DNA of 64,000 bases, taken from contig NC_053184.1 in assembly GCF_905163445.1 (NCBI RefSeq), positions 16,244,001-16,308,000 of the forward strand, in the 5' to 3' direction. Both the position numbers and the translations under genes were made by a program. Positions within the stretch are counted from its first letter, which is position 1. Every line of letters begins with the position of its first letter. The notes under the pieces are model-generated. The model worked only from the letters and a program-made list of their open reading frames with translations, did no database searches and was not told the DNA's origin. Positions 32,876 to 43,383 of this stretch are shown piece by piece. The stretch comes from Pararge aegeria (taxonomy: Eukaryota; Arthropoda; Insecta; Lepidoptera; Nymphalidae).

Positions 32876-33170
32876 ATGCTCTCTGCCAATTTCCTAACTC
32901 TGGTCTTCTTCTGATAATTCTTCAACAGAAATACCGATTAACTAACAAGTTTTTAGTCTGACTTAGGTGTCGATCCTCGACATCGTGATTTGTATATAAA
33001 TATGCTGACTACTAGAACAGTGAGGCAGTTATTGACGCGTCATGCTATCGTTTGCTACCCTGGCATATTTCCATATATTTGTTTTAATCACAAGATGCTT
33101 TGACGTTTGAACATCTCGTGGCCAGCTCGTTAGCGTTCAGGTATGATAGTGCGCAGGTCGCTGCTTATCT
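32876..33170. other. No gene recognised
   Basis: Unassigned. Confidence 0.4.
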
Positions 33171-33405
33171 GACGGCCGAGTGGCGCAGTGGGCAGCGACC
33201 CTGCTTTCTGAGTCCAAGGCCGTGGGTTCGATTCCCACAACTGGAGAGTGTTTGTGTGATTAACATGAATGTTTTTCAATCTGGATCTCTATATTATAAT
33301 TATTTATGTGTATTATATTCATAAAAAAATATTCTCAAATATCTCAGTACCCATAACACAAGATGTGTGTATTGTCGTAGTATATTTATTTATTTATTTA
33401 TTTTA
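33171..33405 (+). mobile_element. tRNA-derived SINE, family 1, internal deletion
   Basis: The head and B box (GGGTTCGATTCCC) are intact. The body jumps from 'CATAACACAAG' directly to 'ATGTGTGTATTGTCGTAG' near 33362, missing about 27 bp present in the other copies. Ends in TATTTATTTATTTATT. Confidence 0.85.
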
Positions 33406-34176
33406 TTTATCGTACTCTGTATTTATTTATTAGCTTTTTCAGGGAAACGAACAGTAATACTTTTACATATTAGAGTAATATCATATATCACATAAACTAA
33501 TGAAGTTTCCCAGCTTAGCAATACGTTAATGATAACAAAATACCTATGGATCAACTACCAAGCAAAAATCAAATAAAGAAAAATAAATTTAAAACATTAC
33601 TAGATTATATAACAGTAATAATAAATGTTACAAAAGTAATCTAAAGACAAGGGTAGTATAATAATATTATATTTCATACGGACGTCGCTGCCAAGGAAAG
33701 AAAGAAGACAGTACATAAAACAGTAATGAAATCCCAGTGTTTCTAAACTACCTCAAAGAAAAACAAGCCAACGGGTTTTTTTATTAAAAATAATGTCGGT
33801 GAGAGTAAATTAAATGCAACCTGGTATATTTCATTTTGAGGGAGAAAGGAGGCTTGGTTTAAGAACTAACGCAGACCACTGATTTTTATTGATGACCGAT
33901 TAATGTAATTAACTTCGGTCACTGAAAGAATCAGACTTTTAGCATTCTAGATGTTGTCTCCGAAATAGCAATAATCAAGCTGCGCAAGCTAGTTGTTCGC
34001 AGGATTTGACCGGTTCCATTATTGTCACTGTTTCGTTGTTCTAGGTGTTAGTATGTTCAACTACGGATTCCCAAGTTGGGTCAAGACTTGTTAGGTTTTA
34101 GAGTTTTCCGTTCAATATTCTAAATATCAGTTCAGAGTTAGGAAATTGGTGGTGAACATTCATATTAAGCCGATTG
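33406..34176. other. No gene recognised
   Basis: AT-rich, unassigned. Confidence 0.45.
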
Positions 34177-34436
34177 GACGGCCGATTGGCGCAGTGCGCA
34201 GCGACCCTGCTTTCTGAGTCCAAGGCAGTGGGTTCGATTCCCACAACTGGAAAATGTTTGTGTGATGAGCATGAATGTTTTTCAGTGTCTGGGTGTTTAT
34301 ATGTATATTCTAAGTATTTATGTATATTATTCATAAAAATATTCATCAGTCATCTTAGTACCCATAACACAAGCTACGCTTACTTTGGGGCTAGGTGGCG
34401 ATGTGTGTATTGTCGTAGTATATTTATTATTATTAA
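34177..34436 (+). mobile_element. tRNA-derived SINE, family 1, full length
   Basis: One of the best preserved copies: head GACGGCCGATTGGCGCAG, B box GGGTTCGATTCCC, body TTTTCAGTGTCTGGGTGTTT, CACAAGCTACGCTTACTTTG, then GTCGTAGTATATTTATTATT. Good candidate for the family reference in this window. Confidence 0.9.
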
Positions 34437-35189
34437 GCGCCGGTTATAATCACTAACATGTGATTAAAACTAACCGGGTGCTGTGGGTACAAGAGTGATT
34501 GGTCTGCTCTATAACCCTCTATCTAATAAGAGCTTTATCAACTTTGAGATTTTTTAGGCTGATAATAATGATAATAAAAAAAGCAAATCACTCGTTATTG
34601 ATGTAAGCTTAATGTTCTATTATCACAAAATTTCTAAGGTTTTAACCAACTCGTAAAGTGACTCTGATTCCACAGCCAATGACGAAATAATTATATCTAG
34701 TCGTCTGCGCTAGGCCTTAACGTAAAGCGAGGCTTGATTTTTATGTTGAAGATTTCCTAGAATCCTATTATTTTCACTTTGCACGCAGGTGACGGGGTGA
34801 CTACAGAAAGCCATTTAGTAATTAATATCCATACTTATATAATAAAGCTGAAGAGATTGTTTATTATTTTTAACGTTAGATTTGGTATACCCTCAACTAG
34901 ATGGCTGGTGACAGTAAACATTTTGTTATAGGAGTCGAAGGAAAACACTTGACACGAGCGACTCAAAAGTCAAGATTATGTCATTTTGAACTCCCTACTC
35001 AAGATCTGTGTCTCTAGCAGTAGACGCCCATGATGATAATGATAGATTTGATATCGTTTCCTGTAATATCGTCCATGTTGATTTCAATATTTTACGAGCG
35101 TAAAATATCATACATTTGTCCAGAATTGCAGCTAGGTGAAGTTTTAGAGCCATACGTGGATAGCAAAGATATTTCAACAGTAATTAAAT
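34437..35189. other. No gene recognised
   Basis: Unassigned. Frames at 34995-35177 (-) and 35030-35299 (+) overlap each other; the plus frame runs into a repeat and is not a gene. Confidence 0.45.
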
Positions 35190-35565
35190 TGAAAGACCAA
35201 GTATATGGCCCGCCTGATGATATGATAATGGAAAACTATAGTAACACTTCACAGGACATGCAAGAAACTGGAACACGTCCTATAAAGTGTCGCCCATGAA
35301 ACTCTTATTAATTATGTTGTAGGTAATTTTGTTAAATCCCGCGCAAACAGTTCCCAGTCGCTATTTCAAGATAAAAGATTTCCTACATTCGTGTTCAGGA
35401 TTTGAGTTATCTGTGCTAGCTTCATCTATTTCATCATCAACAGCCTATAACATTCCACTACTTGTCTAAGGGCCTCTTAAAACATGAGGTTCTCCCATAA
35501 TCACCCTGGGCAGACGGGTTGGTGGTAGTAGTAGCTTAGAGGACGTTGCTACCTGACCTTGGCCT
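35190..35565 (+). repeat. Two dispersed repeat fragments
   Basis: 35190-35300 is a decayed copy of the CAAGCAGGTGGCCCACCTG repeat (GGCCCGCCTGATG, AACACTTCACAGGACATGCA). 35405-35565 is a copy of the TGGGCAGACGGGTTGGTGGT repeat also at 15555-15845. Confidence 0.5.
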
Positions 35566-35734
35566 AACCTAACCTATTAGGTTAAACCTAAAGATATAGC
35601 TAAGCCCCGTGGTGAAGGCTGATCTGAAAACAACCATCCCATCTTTACTAGGTACGGTCGTACTAGGTGACTTGGGATCGAATCGAACGGAGAATGGGCT
35701 GCTTGCTACCAGTTCAAATTCAAAAATTAAAAAA

Positions 35735-35800
35735 AAAATCAAAATTCAAAATTCATTTATTTCAAGTAGGCACTTTTGTTCAAGTAGGCACGTCAAGTCT
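35735..35800 (-). mobile_element. LINE 3'-terminal scrap, antisense
   Basis: AAAATTCATTTATTTCAAGT followed by AGGCAC and TTTTG, the terminal segment of the family at 1733-1996. An internal duplication of CAAGTAGGCAC is present. Confidence 0.6.
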
Positions 35801-36032
35801 ACGTCCACGTCAGTGCTACAATTACCATCTAAAGATTACTGGCCCGGCAACTACCATCTCAGGACTAAGGAGTTACCTTAAGGAGTACCATCACGTTGGA
35901 AGAGGCCTATTGACGATCAAACATAGCTAATAGATAAACAAAAAACATAATTTAATGAGCTTTTTGTCTCAATCAACTGATGACCAGGGATAGTCCACTG
36001 CTCCCTTATTCTCTTTTTTTTTAATTTTTTAT
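35801..36032. other. No gene recognised
   Basis: Short repeat scraps (TTGGAAGAGGCCTATTGA at 35898 resembles 20587) but nothing definable. Confidence 0.35.
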
Positions 36033-36424
36033 TTTTTTTATTTGAGGATAATTATTTATTTTGTTTCATATTTAAAATATTATAATATTTTTTTAGTAAA
36101 TATCATTTTTATATATTATATTATTATATATAATTGTAGTTACTCTTTTATTTACTTGTCTTTACAAATATTGTTTTTTATATATTATATGTATATATTT
36201 AAGTAATGAAATGATTATTTTATGGGTATATGTATACATGCACCACATAAATATTTTCTGTATCTACCTGTTTTTTATCTTCGGTATTGGTTTCCTGGAA
36301 GAAATCGCTAAGAAGCGATAAGGCCGCCAAATTTTATACGTTGTTTTGTTATATTTTTCTTTTTTTTCTATGTACTTTTTGTGGTGTGCAATAAAAGTAT
36401 ATTCATTCATTCATTCATTCATAA
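36033..36424 (+). mobile_element. LINE 3' end with (ATTC)n tail, copy B
   Basis: Sister copy of 5424-5818 along nearly its whole length: AAGTAATGAAATGATTATTT, GAAGAAATCGCTAAGAAGCG, GTGCAATAAAAGTATATTC and an ATTC tail. No coding sequence. Confidence 0.75.
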
Positions 36425-37039
36425 TCATTCGCATTTCTACTTTAACTACAGATATTCTAGACTATTCGATTGAGTGTAAAAGCGATTATAACACAACGAC
36501 AAATAAGTACTGGTGTTATTTAAACAGTGGTTATGTCGACTAAAACCGCCTTTATTTCTTTTGAGCACGCTTAAATAAATGAGACTCATTCGCATGGGAA
36601 TTCTCACGTATGTACGAGACTGTACTATCAGTGTGTCCTGCAGGGCTAGCATGCGCGTCACGAGAGAAATATGTGTACTCATTATCTCGTCTATCTAAAA
36701 GGAAGAAGTACGGATAAAGATAATTATCTCGTGCCGCGCATGCTAGCATTACTGGTTTCCACCATTCTAAGTGAGAAGTAACTTTATAAGTGCATTGTGT
36801 TGGTAATTGCACTTGTTCTTATCTCCGCGCTTACGAACAGGCTGAAACGAAAAGTTTGTGAAGGTTATTATTACGTACCAGATAGTTTCATAACTACACT
36901 CCATAATTTCTTACATGTCTTATTACGTGAACAATCTTTTAATAACCTTTTGGTGTAAAGATCAGCTTCCATTTTCCCCAGTACCAACATTTTTTTTTTT
37001 ATTAATTAATTGTTTATGTACAATAAACTGTGATTGTGA
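36425..37039. other. No gene; one 21-bp inverted repeat
   Basis: Contains the GC-rich inverted repeat 36645-36665 / 36727-36747. Otherwise unassigned, with overlapping short frames on both strands. Confidence 0.45.
36645..36747. repeat. Inverted repeat with 21-bp arms around a 61-bp loop
   Basis: The left arm is GCTAGCATGCGCGTCACGAG plus A. The right arm matches its reverse complement at 20 of 21 positions. Both arms are far richer in G+C than the surroundings. Confidence 0.85.
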
Positions 37040-37205
37040 ACATAAAATAGATGAAGTGTACAAAGGAAATATGAGTATCTTCAAAACAAGAGTGAATAGG
37101 TATCTTCTAGGCAAGCGCGCTCCGCCTTAGGCTGCATCATCGCTTACCATCAGGTGTGATTGCAGTCAAGCAAGTTTAAAAAAATTATATAATCAATAAA
37201 GAATC
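37040..37205 (+). pseudogene. LINE C-terminal scrap
   Basis: Plus-strand translation reads 'FKTRVNRYLLGKRAPP' then a stop, followed by DNA 'GCATCATCGCTTACCATCAG'. This resembles the end of the open frame plus 3' UTR of an insect LINE (from memory). Too short to classify. Confidence 0.45.
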
Positions 37206-37254
37206 TCCTTTTTTATTTATTTCAACACATTTGTTAGTCTTTTACTAGGTAACA

Positions 37255-37490
37255 TGTTAGGAAGTGTGGTAGTCATACCCCTAATCAGTTTCGCACCGGA
37301 ACACTAAATCGCTTAGCGGCCCGTCATCGTCGGTAGGGTGGTAACTAGCCACCGCTAAATCCTTCCACCAGACCAGACCAGAGAAAATTCAGAAATTATA
37401 AATTTCCAAATTACCCCTGTCGGGAATCGAACCCGGAACCTCCTACTTAAATTCACAGCACTAACCGTTGCGCCAGGAAGGTCGTCAAGC
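37255..37490 (-). mobile_element. tRNA-derived SINE, family 3, antisense
   Basis: Minus strand: GCGCAACGGTTAGTGCTGTG (A-box region), GGGTTCGATTCCC (B box), AATTTATAATTTCTGAATTT and TCTCTGGTCTGGTCTGGTGG. A well-preserved full-length copy. Confidence 0.8.
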
Positions 37491-37639
37491 AACAACATTC
37501 AAAGTCATTATCGACAGTATTTTTTTACCGCTACAAGTTTACTGCTGGCAGCAATCTTACGTAATGGATTCTAAGTCCCAGTCTATGGTTGCAGCTAACT
37601 GGGAAATATATGGCAATTATAATAAACCCACAACCTTTA

Positions 37640-37840
37640 ATCTGTTTCTACGCGATATCGTACCGAAACGCTAAATCGCTGTGCGGCATCGGTATCGGTA
37701 GGTAAGTACCTAGCCTCGGTCGAAGCTTTCCACCAGACCGGGCAAAAGAAAATTCAGAAATGCTAATTTTCTGAATGAACCCGGGACCTATCTCTTATAA
37801 ACCGTAGTGCTCACCACTGCGCCAGGAAGGTCGACTAAAG
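37640..37840 (-). mobile_element. tRNA-derived SINE, family 3, antisense, second copy
   Basis: GCGCAGTGGTGAGCACTACG head and a B-box-like GGTCCCGGGTTCATTC with a short deletion, then TTTCTTTTGCCCGGTCTGGT. More decayed than its neighbour 150 bp away in the same orientation. Confidence 0.7.
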
Positions 37841-38069
37841 ACTGACACACTGACTTAAATATTTTGAATTCGAAATATCAATTTATTAATTAGGAGGCTT
37901 TATCCGTAAGGACTTTTAAAAACTGTTCAACGTACGTGCGTACGTATTATTGATCAGCATTTAGCCCACCAATCAGAATTGAAGCATAGTGGTGGGTCTT
38001 AACTCTAACGCCACCCTTCATAACTAATGCTCACATATAGGTGCAATATCACCTTTTTATATATAATAC
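37841..38069. other. No gene recognised
   Basis: Unassigned. Confidence 0.4.
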
Positions 38070-38225
38070 TAGCTGACCCCAGCGCCATCTGTGGGGATGA
38101 TTTGTGAATCTAAACCATCCAGAGTGCCACCCAAACGCATACCGAAAAATTAATTCAAATTGGCCGTCTAGGAGGAGTTCAGTGACATACACACGCACAC
38201 AAGAAATATAAATATAAAGATTAGA
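38070..38225 (+). repeat. Dispersed 'ACTAGCTGACCCCAGCGCC' repeat
   Basis: Partner of 20818-20960 with the same block order. Confidence 0.7.
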
Positions 38226-38689
38226 TTTCATAGAGCTGAGAATACAATAAAATGTATGAAAGTTAAGCGTAAACCTTTTGTCAATATTAAATAATCCACA
38301 TACGAATGAAGAATATAAATAAAAGTAAAACAAGAAGCGAGTGTCTATTATATCCACTATGTACGTCTATACAATGTCACTGTATTGCTAACGAGATTGC
38401 CTGACCTAAATAAATGCTTTTAAAGTAATTTGAATTTTACGCTCCTGCATATGAAATAACAGTTGCGTCTGCTGATGGCCAGTAATAAATATGTTTTTAC
38501 GGAGAAATAAAAAATATTTTAAGGAAAGCAGAAAGGAGCTAGGATTATTATTAATTTAAAAGCTTTCATACCCGTTTCATCCTCTTATGGATGGATTTTC
38601 GAGAAAGTCTTACTTAGGGTATTTGGGGAACTGCTATTACAAATTTCTCACTTCTCCACTTACCAGTTTCAGCTTTTGTCCACGTTTTA
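38226..38689. other. No gene recognised
   Basis: Unassigned AT-rich DNA; the 102-codon minus-strand frame spans the repeat boundary and is not supported. Confidence 0.4.
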
Positions 38690-38880
38690 CAAATACCCTC
38701 CAACCTGGCGAAGTGGTGAGCGCTGAGATCTTAGTCAAAGATCCCGGACTCGATACTCGGCAAGGACAATTTGGGAAGTTTTAATTTTTTAATTTACTCT
38801 GGTATCGTCGGGTGAGAGGCTAATGACCACCCTGCCGACAACGACGTACCGTCAAGCGGTACGTTAGATTAAAAAACCGT
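38690..38880 (+). mobile_element. tRNA-derived SINE, family 3
   Basis: CTGGCGAAGTGGTGAGCGCT head, CGGACTCGATACTCGGCAAG (degenerate B box), TTTGGGAAGTTTTAATTTTT, TTACTCTGGTATCGTCGGGT. Confidence 0.7.
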
Positions 38881-39017
38881 TTATGGTTAAGGATTTAATT
38901 AAAGGAGTTGCGAAACATCTTTTCTTATTACTACTTAGGTGATTGGGGTCTGTGATAATTGTTGTTCAAGTTTTAGCTGAGTATCGTCTGCCCGTTTTCC
39001 GTGAGTCCATGTTACAA

Positions 39018-39135
39018 ACGTCTCCCACCCTGGTATGGTGGTGAGCGTAGGTTCGATGTTCGGCACAGGCAATATGGGAAGTAATAATTTTTGAATTTTC
39101 TTTAGTTAAGCTAAGTACAACCCTACCGACAATTC
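39018..39135 (+). mobile_element. SINE family 3 fragment
   Basis: TATGGTGGTGAGCGTAGGTT, GTTCGATGTTCGGCACAGGC, AATATGGGAAGTAATAATTT, TTGAATTTTCTTTAGTTAAG. Internal deletion in the tRNA-like head. Confidence 0.6.
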
Positions 39136-39654
39136 GCATTTACTTAATTAGAACAAATTATTTATTAATTCGCATTTATTTAATTAGTATCGCATTGCAC
39201 TTAATTAGAATTCATGCAAGATGCGGAAAACTATTTTATGTATGGGTTATTCACTTCACCTTCAAAACTTACCATCAGGTAAGTTTACAGTCAAAGATAA
39301 CTTTTAGTGAAATGCATGAAAAACATAAACACTATTCGTTCGGGGTGAATTCATTCACCGACAACTTTACTTATAATCACCTTAGCGCAGGTTCTCGAAA
39401 CATATACTCGTTTAATTTCCACCCTATCCCTGCTGCGTACACCGTACATACATCACGCGAGGTTAATGACGCGTGCCAGAGCCGTAGGCCTCCCTTCAAG
39501 ATATCCTTTGAATACAGTTCGTTTAGTAAGATTTCAAAGCCTTGGTTTTTCAAAGACTGTCCTATTTAGCTAATATGCCTGTAGGCTTTACTTGGACTTT
39601 ACTCGAATTCACTTCGGAAAAACTGTTTTATAAGCGTTGCTGTATCAAAGTATT
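39136..39654. other. Unassigned; holds a 124-codon open frame
   Basis: The frame at 39195-39569 (+) has no domain, signal or repeat that I recognise. At this base composition a frame this long is uncommon but not decisive, so I do not call it a gene. Confidence 0.3.
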
Positions 39655-40275
39655 GACGGCCGACTGTCGCAGTGGGCAGTGACACTGCTTTCTTAGTACA
39701 TGGCCGCGGGTTCTATTCCCACAACTGGAACATGTTTGTGTGATGAACTTGAATGTTTTTCAGTGTCTGGGTGTTTATCTGTATTTTATAAGTATTTATA
39801 AATGAATATACTTTTATTGTACACCACATAAACATATAAAAAAAATATAAATAAACTAGCTGTTGCCCGCAACTTCGTCTGCGTTTGATTTTGTTTTTAA
39901 AGCATTCAATATCGCTAAGCCTTAAATTAGTATAGTAGTATTATATATATATAACATGTGACTGTCAATTAATTATAGAAAAATAATTTGCAATAAAATA
40001 AAATTGCGAATATAATTAAAAATCTAAACTATCCTATCTCTTAAGTTGGAACAGACTGCTCACGGTGTGCCAATATAATTTAAAATCAGTTAAGTAGTTT
40101 AGGAGTCCATCGCGGACAAACATCGTGACAAGAGATTTATATATATTAAGATAAATTATTTATGTAAAGTATTCATTAAAATATTCATCAGTAATTTTAG
40201 TACCCATAACACAAGCTACGCTTACTTTGGGGCTAGATGCCGATGTGTGTATTGTCGTAGTATATTTATTATTTA
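39655..40275 (+). mobile_element. tRNA-derived SINE, family 1, split by nested insertions
   Basis: The first part at 39655-39796 has the head (with substitutions in A and B boxes) and body. It resumes at about 40157 with TTATTTATGTAAAGTATTCA and then CACAAGCTACGCTTACTTTG. The sequence between is foreign to the family. Confidence 0.8.
39797..40156 (+). repeat. Composite insertion inside a SINE
   Basis: 39802-39854 is an antisense LINE 3' end (GAATATACTTTTATTGTACA). 39857-40152 is a copy of the dispersed repeat starting CTAGCTGTTGCCCGCAACTT. The two abut, so either one inserted into the other or they arrived as a unit. Confidence 0.6.
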
Positions 40276-40290
40276 TTATTATTATTGAAT

Positions 40291-40610
40291 TTATCTTTAT
40301 CAACCCATTACCCGCCCACTACAGGGCACGGGTCTCCTCTCAGAATAAGAGGGGTTAAGACCGAAGTCTAACACGCTGACCGAATTTCAAAAGTCTACTG
40401 ACTTAAAGTCTACCATGGGTTGACTTCCGCACTTGGTCAGCGAATACACATTATGGAGAACTCTCAGGAACGCAGGTTCCCCGTTAAAGCAGGCAAATTG
40501 CTTAAATCAAAAACGCACATAACTCCGAAATGTCATTGATGCGTGCCGGGGTTCGAACTAGGCCTCCATGAAAGGAAAGCCGAAGACTTAACCACTAGGC
40601 TATCACCGCT
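40291..40610 (-). mobile_element. tRNA-derived SINE, family 2, antisense
   Basis: Reads TTACCCGCCCACTACAGGGC, GGCACGGGTCTCCTCTCAGA, ACGCACATAACTCCGAAATG, and ends ACCACTAGGCTATCACCGCT. Near full length. A middle section (ACTTAAAGTCTACCATGGGT) is duplicated or rearranged. Confidence 0.8.
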
Positions 40611-41075
40611 TAGTTATTAATTAGTTATTTTGTCAACCCCCATGCCTCGGAGAGCACGTTAAGCTGCCCCGGTTATAATTTTTTGCATGTGATAATAATC
40701 CCTGAAGCGCACTCGAATTGAAGAAGTAGCGTGGTGGGTGTATGCTTAAAAACTTTATATCCTCTGGGACTCCACAAATTGGCAATGGGCCAGCGTGGTG
40801 AAGTACGGCCTAAACCCTACTCACGTTTCTAACTTCGTCGTCTTCTTGTCGTCTATACTAACAGAGAAATACTTCGTAGGGCGCCGTCCTACGTCCATCA
40901 ACCGGAGAAAACGTTAAGCCTCATGTACCGTTAATTACACCGGCAACCACGTCCTTCAGAGCTGAACACAGTAATGCTGCTTGGCAGCAGAAGCAAGCAT
41001 ACATGTAGTACTTCCACGGACGAATTCTGTCACTACAAACTCTACTTACTACTGCTGGATTATCAAAATCATATG
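40611..41075 (+). repeat. SINE fragment followed by a dispersed repeat
   Basis: 40755-40850 matches the end of SINE family 2 (AATGGGCCAGCGTGGTGAAG). 40860-41075 is a copy of the CAAGCAGG/GTAATTACACC repeat (ATTACACCGGCAACCACGTC, ATGCTGCTTGGCAGCAGAAG). Confidence 0.6.
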
Positions 41076-41820
41076 ATATTAAATATAACCGATAAAGCCC
41101 GCCAACTCCGCGAACACAGCGTAGTGGATAACTTAAAAGCTTAAAGATGCTGTTCCCAGCCCAGAGACAATAATATTTTGAGAATGATGATGATAATGTT
41201 AAAAGTACGATACATCGAGCAATACATTATTATGACTCTATAAAAGTCGCGTACGTGAGCACTAAAGGTTACGTCAACTTTGTAACTTAACGACGTGAGT
41301 AGCGACGTTATAAACACCTATATGGGTGGACAAGCAAAGCAATAACTATGAAACAGTGTAGTTACAGGTCTTTATATTTTACGTCCAAGAGTAAACTTAC
41401 TTTTAAGTGCTTCGGTGATTTCCTTAGCTTAGTATAATTGAGCGTGCGATACTCAACCTCAAAAGCGGTATTTGCAACAATTTTAATACATTTTAGATTA
41501 ATAAATAATCTTTATTGCACATACAAAAATATAAAAAAGTATAAATAACTGCTTGGATCTGTTAAAGGTAACTTTTGATTCAGAAAACCTGTGGCAACAG
41601 AGCGGAAGGCAGCCATGAACGTACTCATATATTTACCTTGCTTTATATAAGTACATGTTTACGAAAATACACAGCCATAGATAGCTCAACTAATGTAAGT
41701 ACATTTAAATACATATTATACACATGAATATAGGTACGAGTTCAAATGTTATCATATCATGTATAATTTGATATAATTAAGTAAGTGAAATATATTTTAG
41801 TAAAAAGTAGCACCGGGTCG
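41076..41820. other. No gene recognised
   Basis: AT-rich. The stretch from 41500 (AATAATCTTTATTGCACATA) could be an antisense LINE tail, but no partner is seen in this window. Confidence 0.4.
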
Positions 41821-41879
41821 TTTTTATATCACTGACACCACTGACTTTTACGTCTGTGACTGGCTCAGTGATATAAAAA
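41821..41879. repeat. Inverted repeat with perfect 15-bp arms
   Basis: Arms TTTTTATATCACTGA (41821-41835) and TCAGTGATATAAAAA (41865-41879) with a 29-nt loop that pairs partly. Confidence 0.9.
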
Positions 41880-41960
41880 ATTACTATCAATATCCTCAAC
41901 CTAAAAAAAGCTTTTTTTCTCATACAAATGGAGCTCGATTTATAATTTTCACAATACATT

Positions 41961-42032
41961 GACGGCCGATTGGCGCAGTGGGCAGCGACCCTGCTTTCTG
42001 AATCCAAGGTTTCGATTTCTACGTCTGAAACA
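41961..42032 (+). mobile_element. SINE family 1 head only
   Basis: GACGGCCGATTGGCGCAGTG through CTGCTTTCTGAATCCAAGG, then a short deletion removes part of the B box. The body and tail are absent. Confidence 0.75.
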
Positions 42033-43142
42033 TGTTATCACAATCTCATTATCAAATTAATATTTAGCCATGAACTTCGAGCAATGCATACCCAAGCTTA
42101 TTTTTCATTTATGTAATCCTTAATATTATAATAGGATTTTTCGATAAGCTTACATTTTAAATAAACATTTTTAGTTGAAATTTAATTCTCTAATATTTTA
42201 AATAAATCACATTTTAATTTAACGCGCCAAAAGAATTGTAACTTTAAAAATGTATGTAGTATGGGGCTCTTCATAATAAATTGAGTTTTTATTATAGTGA
42301 AATATATTATTTATAGTTTTAACGCTTTTATTAAATGACTTGTTAAAATTTCGTTATATCTTGACAAATTACTAAAAAAATAAAGTATTATAACGTAATA
42401 CAAACTTTCCAATAAAGTAGGCCTTAATGTAAATCATCCATTTATACCCCTTTATAAAAACACTCACAAAAGGGACGGGGGTCCTTAGTACCTCACGAAA
42501 TTTTTCTCATTTGAATACGTGACTGAAATAAAATGTCTGAACTTCGAAAGTTAGGCCTTCGGACCTCTTAAGTTCTTTTGTACTCGAACTAAATACGTTT
42601 TTATTTCTCGAGCCATTTTACTTACAATGCTTAATTCAGTTGGTTTATTTAAATACGTCAACGTAAGAGAAATCGGTGGAATTATGGAACTTTGGTAGGT
42701 ACTTAACTATGATGTAAAACTTTTTTTGTTCAGTGTACTTTTGACCTCAGTTAAATTATACGTCAAGTTATCCACACTTATTCATGTATTTTAAAATATA
42801 TTTTTATAGTCTTAGTAGACTTAATAATTGTTGGACCAAGGTGATGGTCCACCGGATGGTAAGTGGAAAAATGACGCCTATGAGAGCAATACTTTACAGG
42901 GCATGCAAGGAATACGTCATGCAACGTGCCGCCCAGTATCAATAAAAAAAGAAGCCTTGTTTTCTTCTTACAATTACATAATTTCATATTTATCGTTAAT
43001 TTCAAGTATATAAAGTGAAAAAATAAACTTCTGCTGCTATTAAAATTTTATCCGCTATTGTCTATATCTATAACGTATAATATATCCGTTTTTGACCCAT
43101 TGTGTTCAAGTATGAAAAATAAAACGGAACGTTATTGAAGTC
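42033..43142. other. No gene; one dispersed repeat copy
   Basis: 42832-42950 (GACCAAGGTGATGGTCCACC, GGATGGTAAGTGGAAAAATG, GGCATGCAAGGAATACGTCA) is a copy of the 13.6-kb repeat. The rest is AT-rich and unassigned up to the LINE target site. Confidence 0.5.
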
Positions 43143-43154
43143 ATGGGTTTCGAT
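43143..43154. repeat. Target-site duplication of the jockey-like LINE (3' side)
   Basis: ATGGGTTTCGAT here is identical to 48070-48081. It abuts the poly(A) tail (poly-T on the plus strand). It fixes one end of the element, with the last T ambiguous because it merges with the poly-T run. Confidence 0.9.
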
Positions 43155-43383
43155 TTTTTTTTTTTTTTTTTTTTTTTTTTTCGGATTGTGTGTAGCTGAT
43201 TAACCCTAATGATTTTAACAGCGCAACGCGGGCTTGTTGGCGAGCCTCGGAATGGGGCTCTGCCAGGAAGAGTTTGAACCCTAGGGCTCGAAGAAGCGAA
43301 GGGATCGTCGGCCTGAGGGCGCCTCATGTGAGGCCGAACCTCGGCTCAGGCGACGATTGGAGTGAAAGGGTTACGGACGGTGA

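Noticed and set aside
39195..39569. 124-codon open frame as a host gene
   Set aside because: No domain, signal peptide, splice context or homology that I recognise, and SINE fragments lie on both sides.
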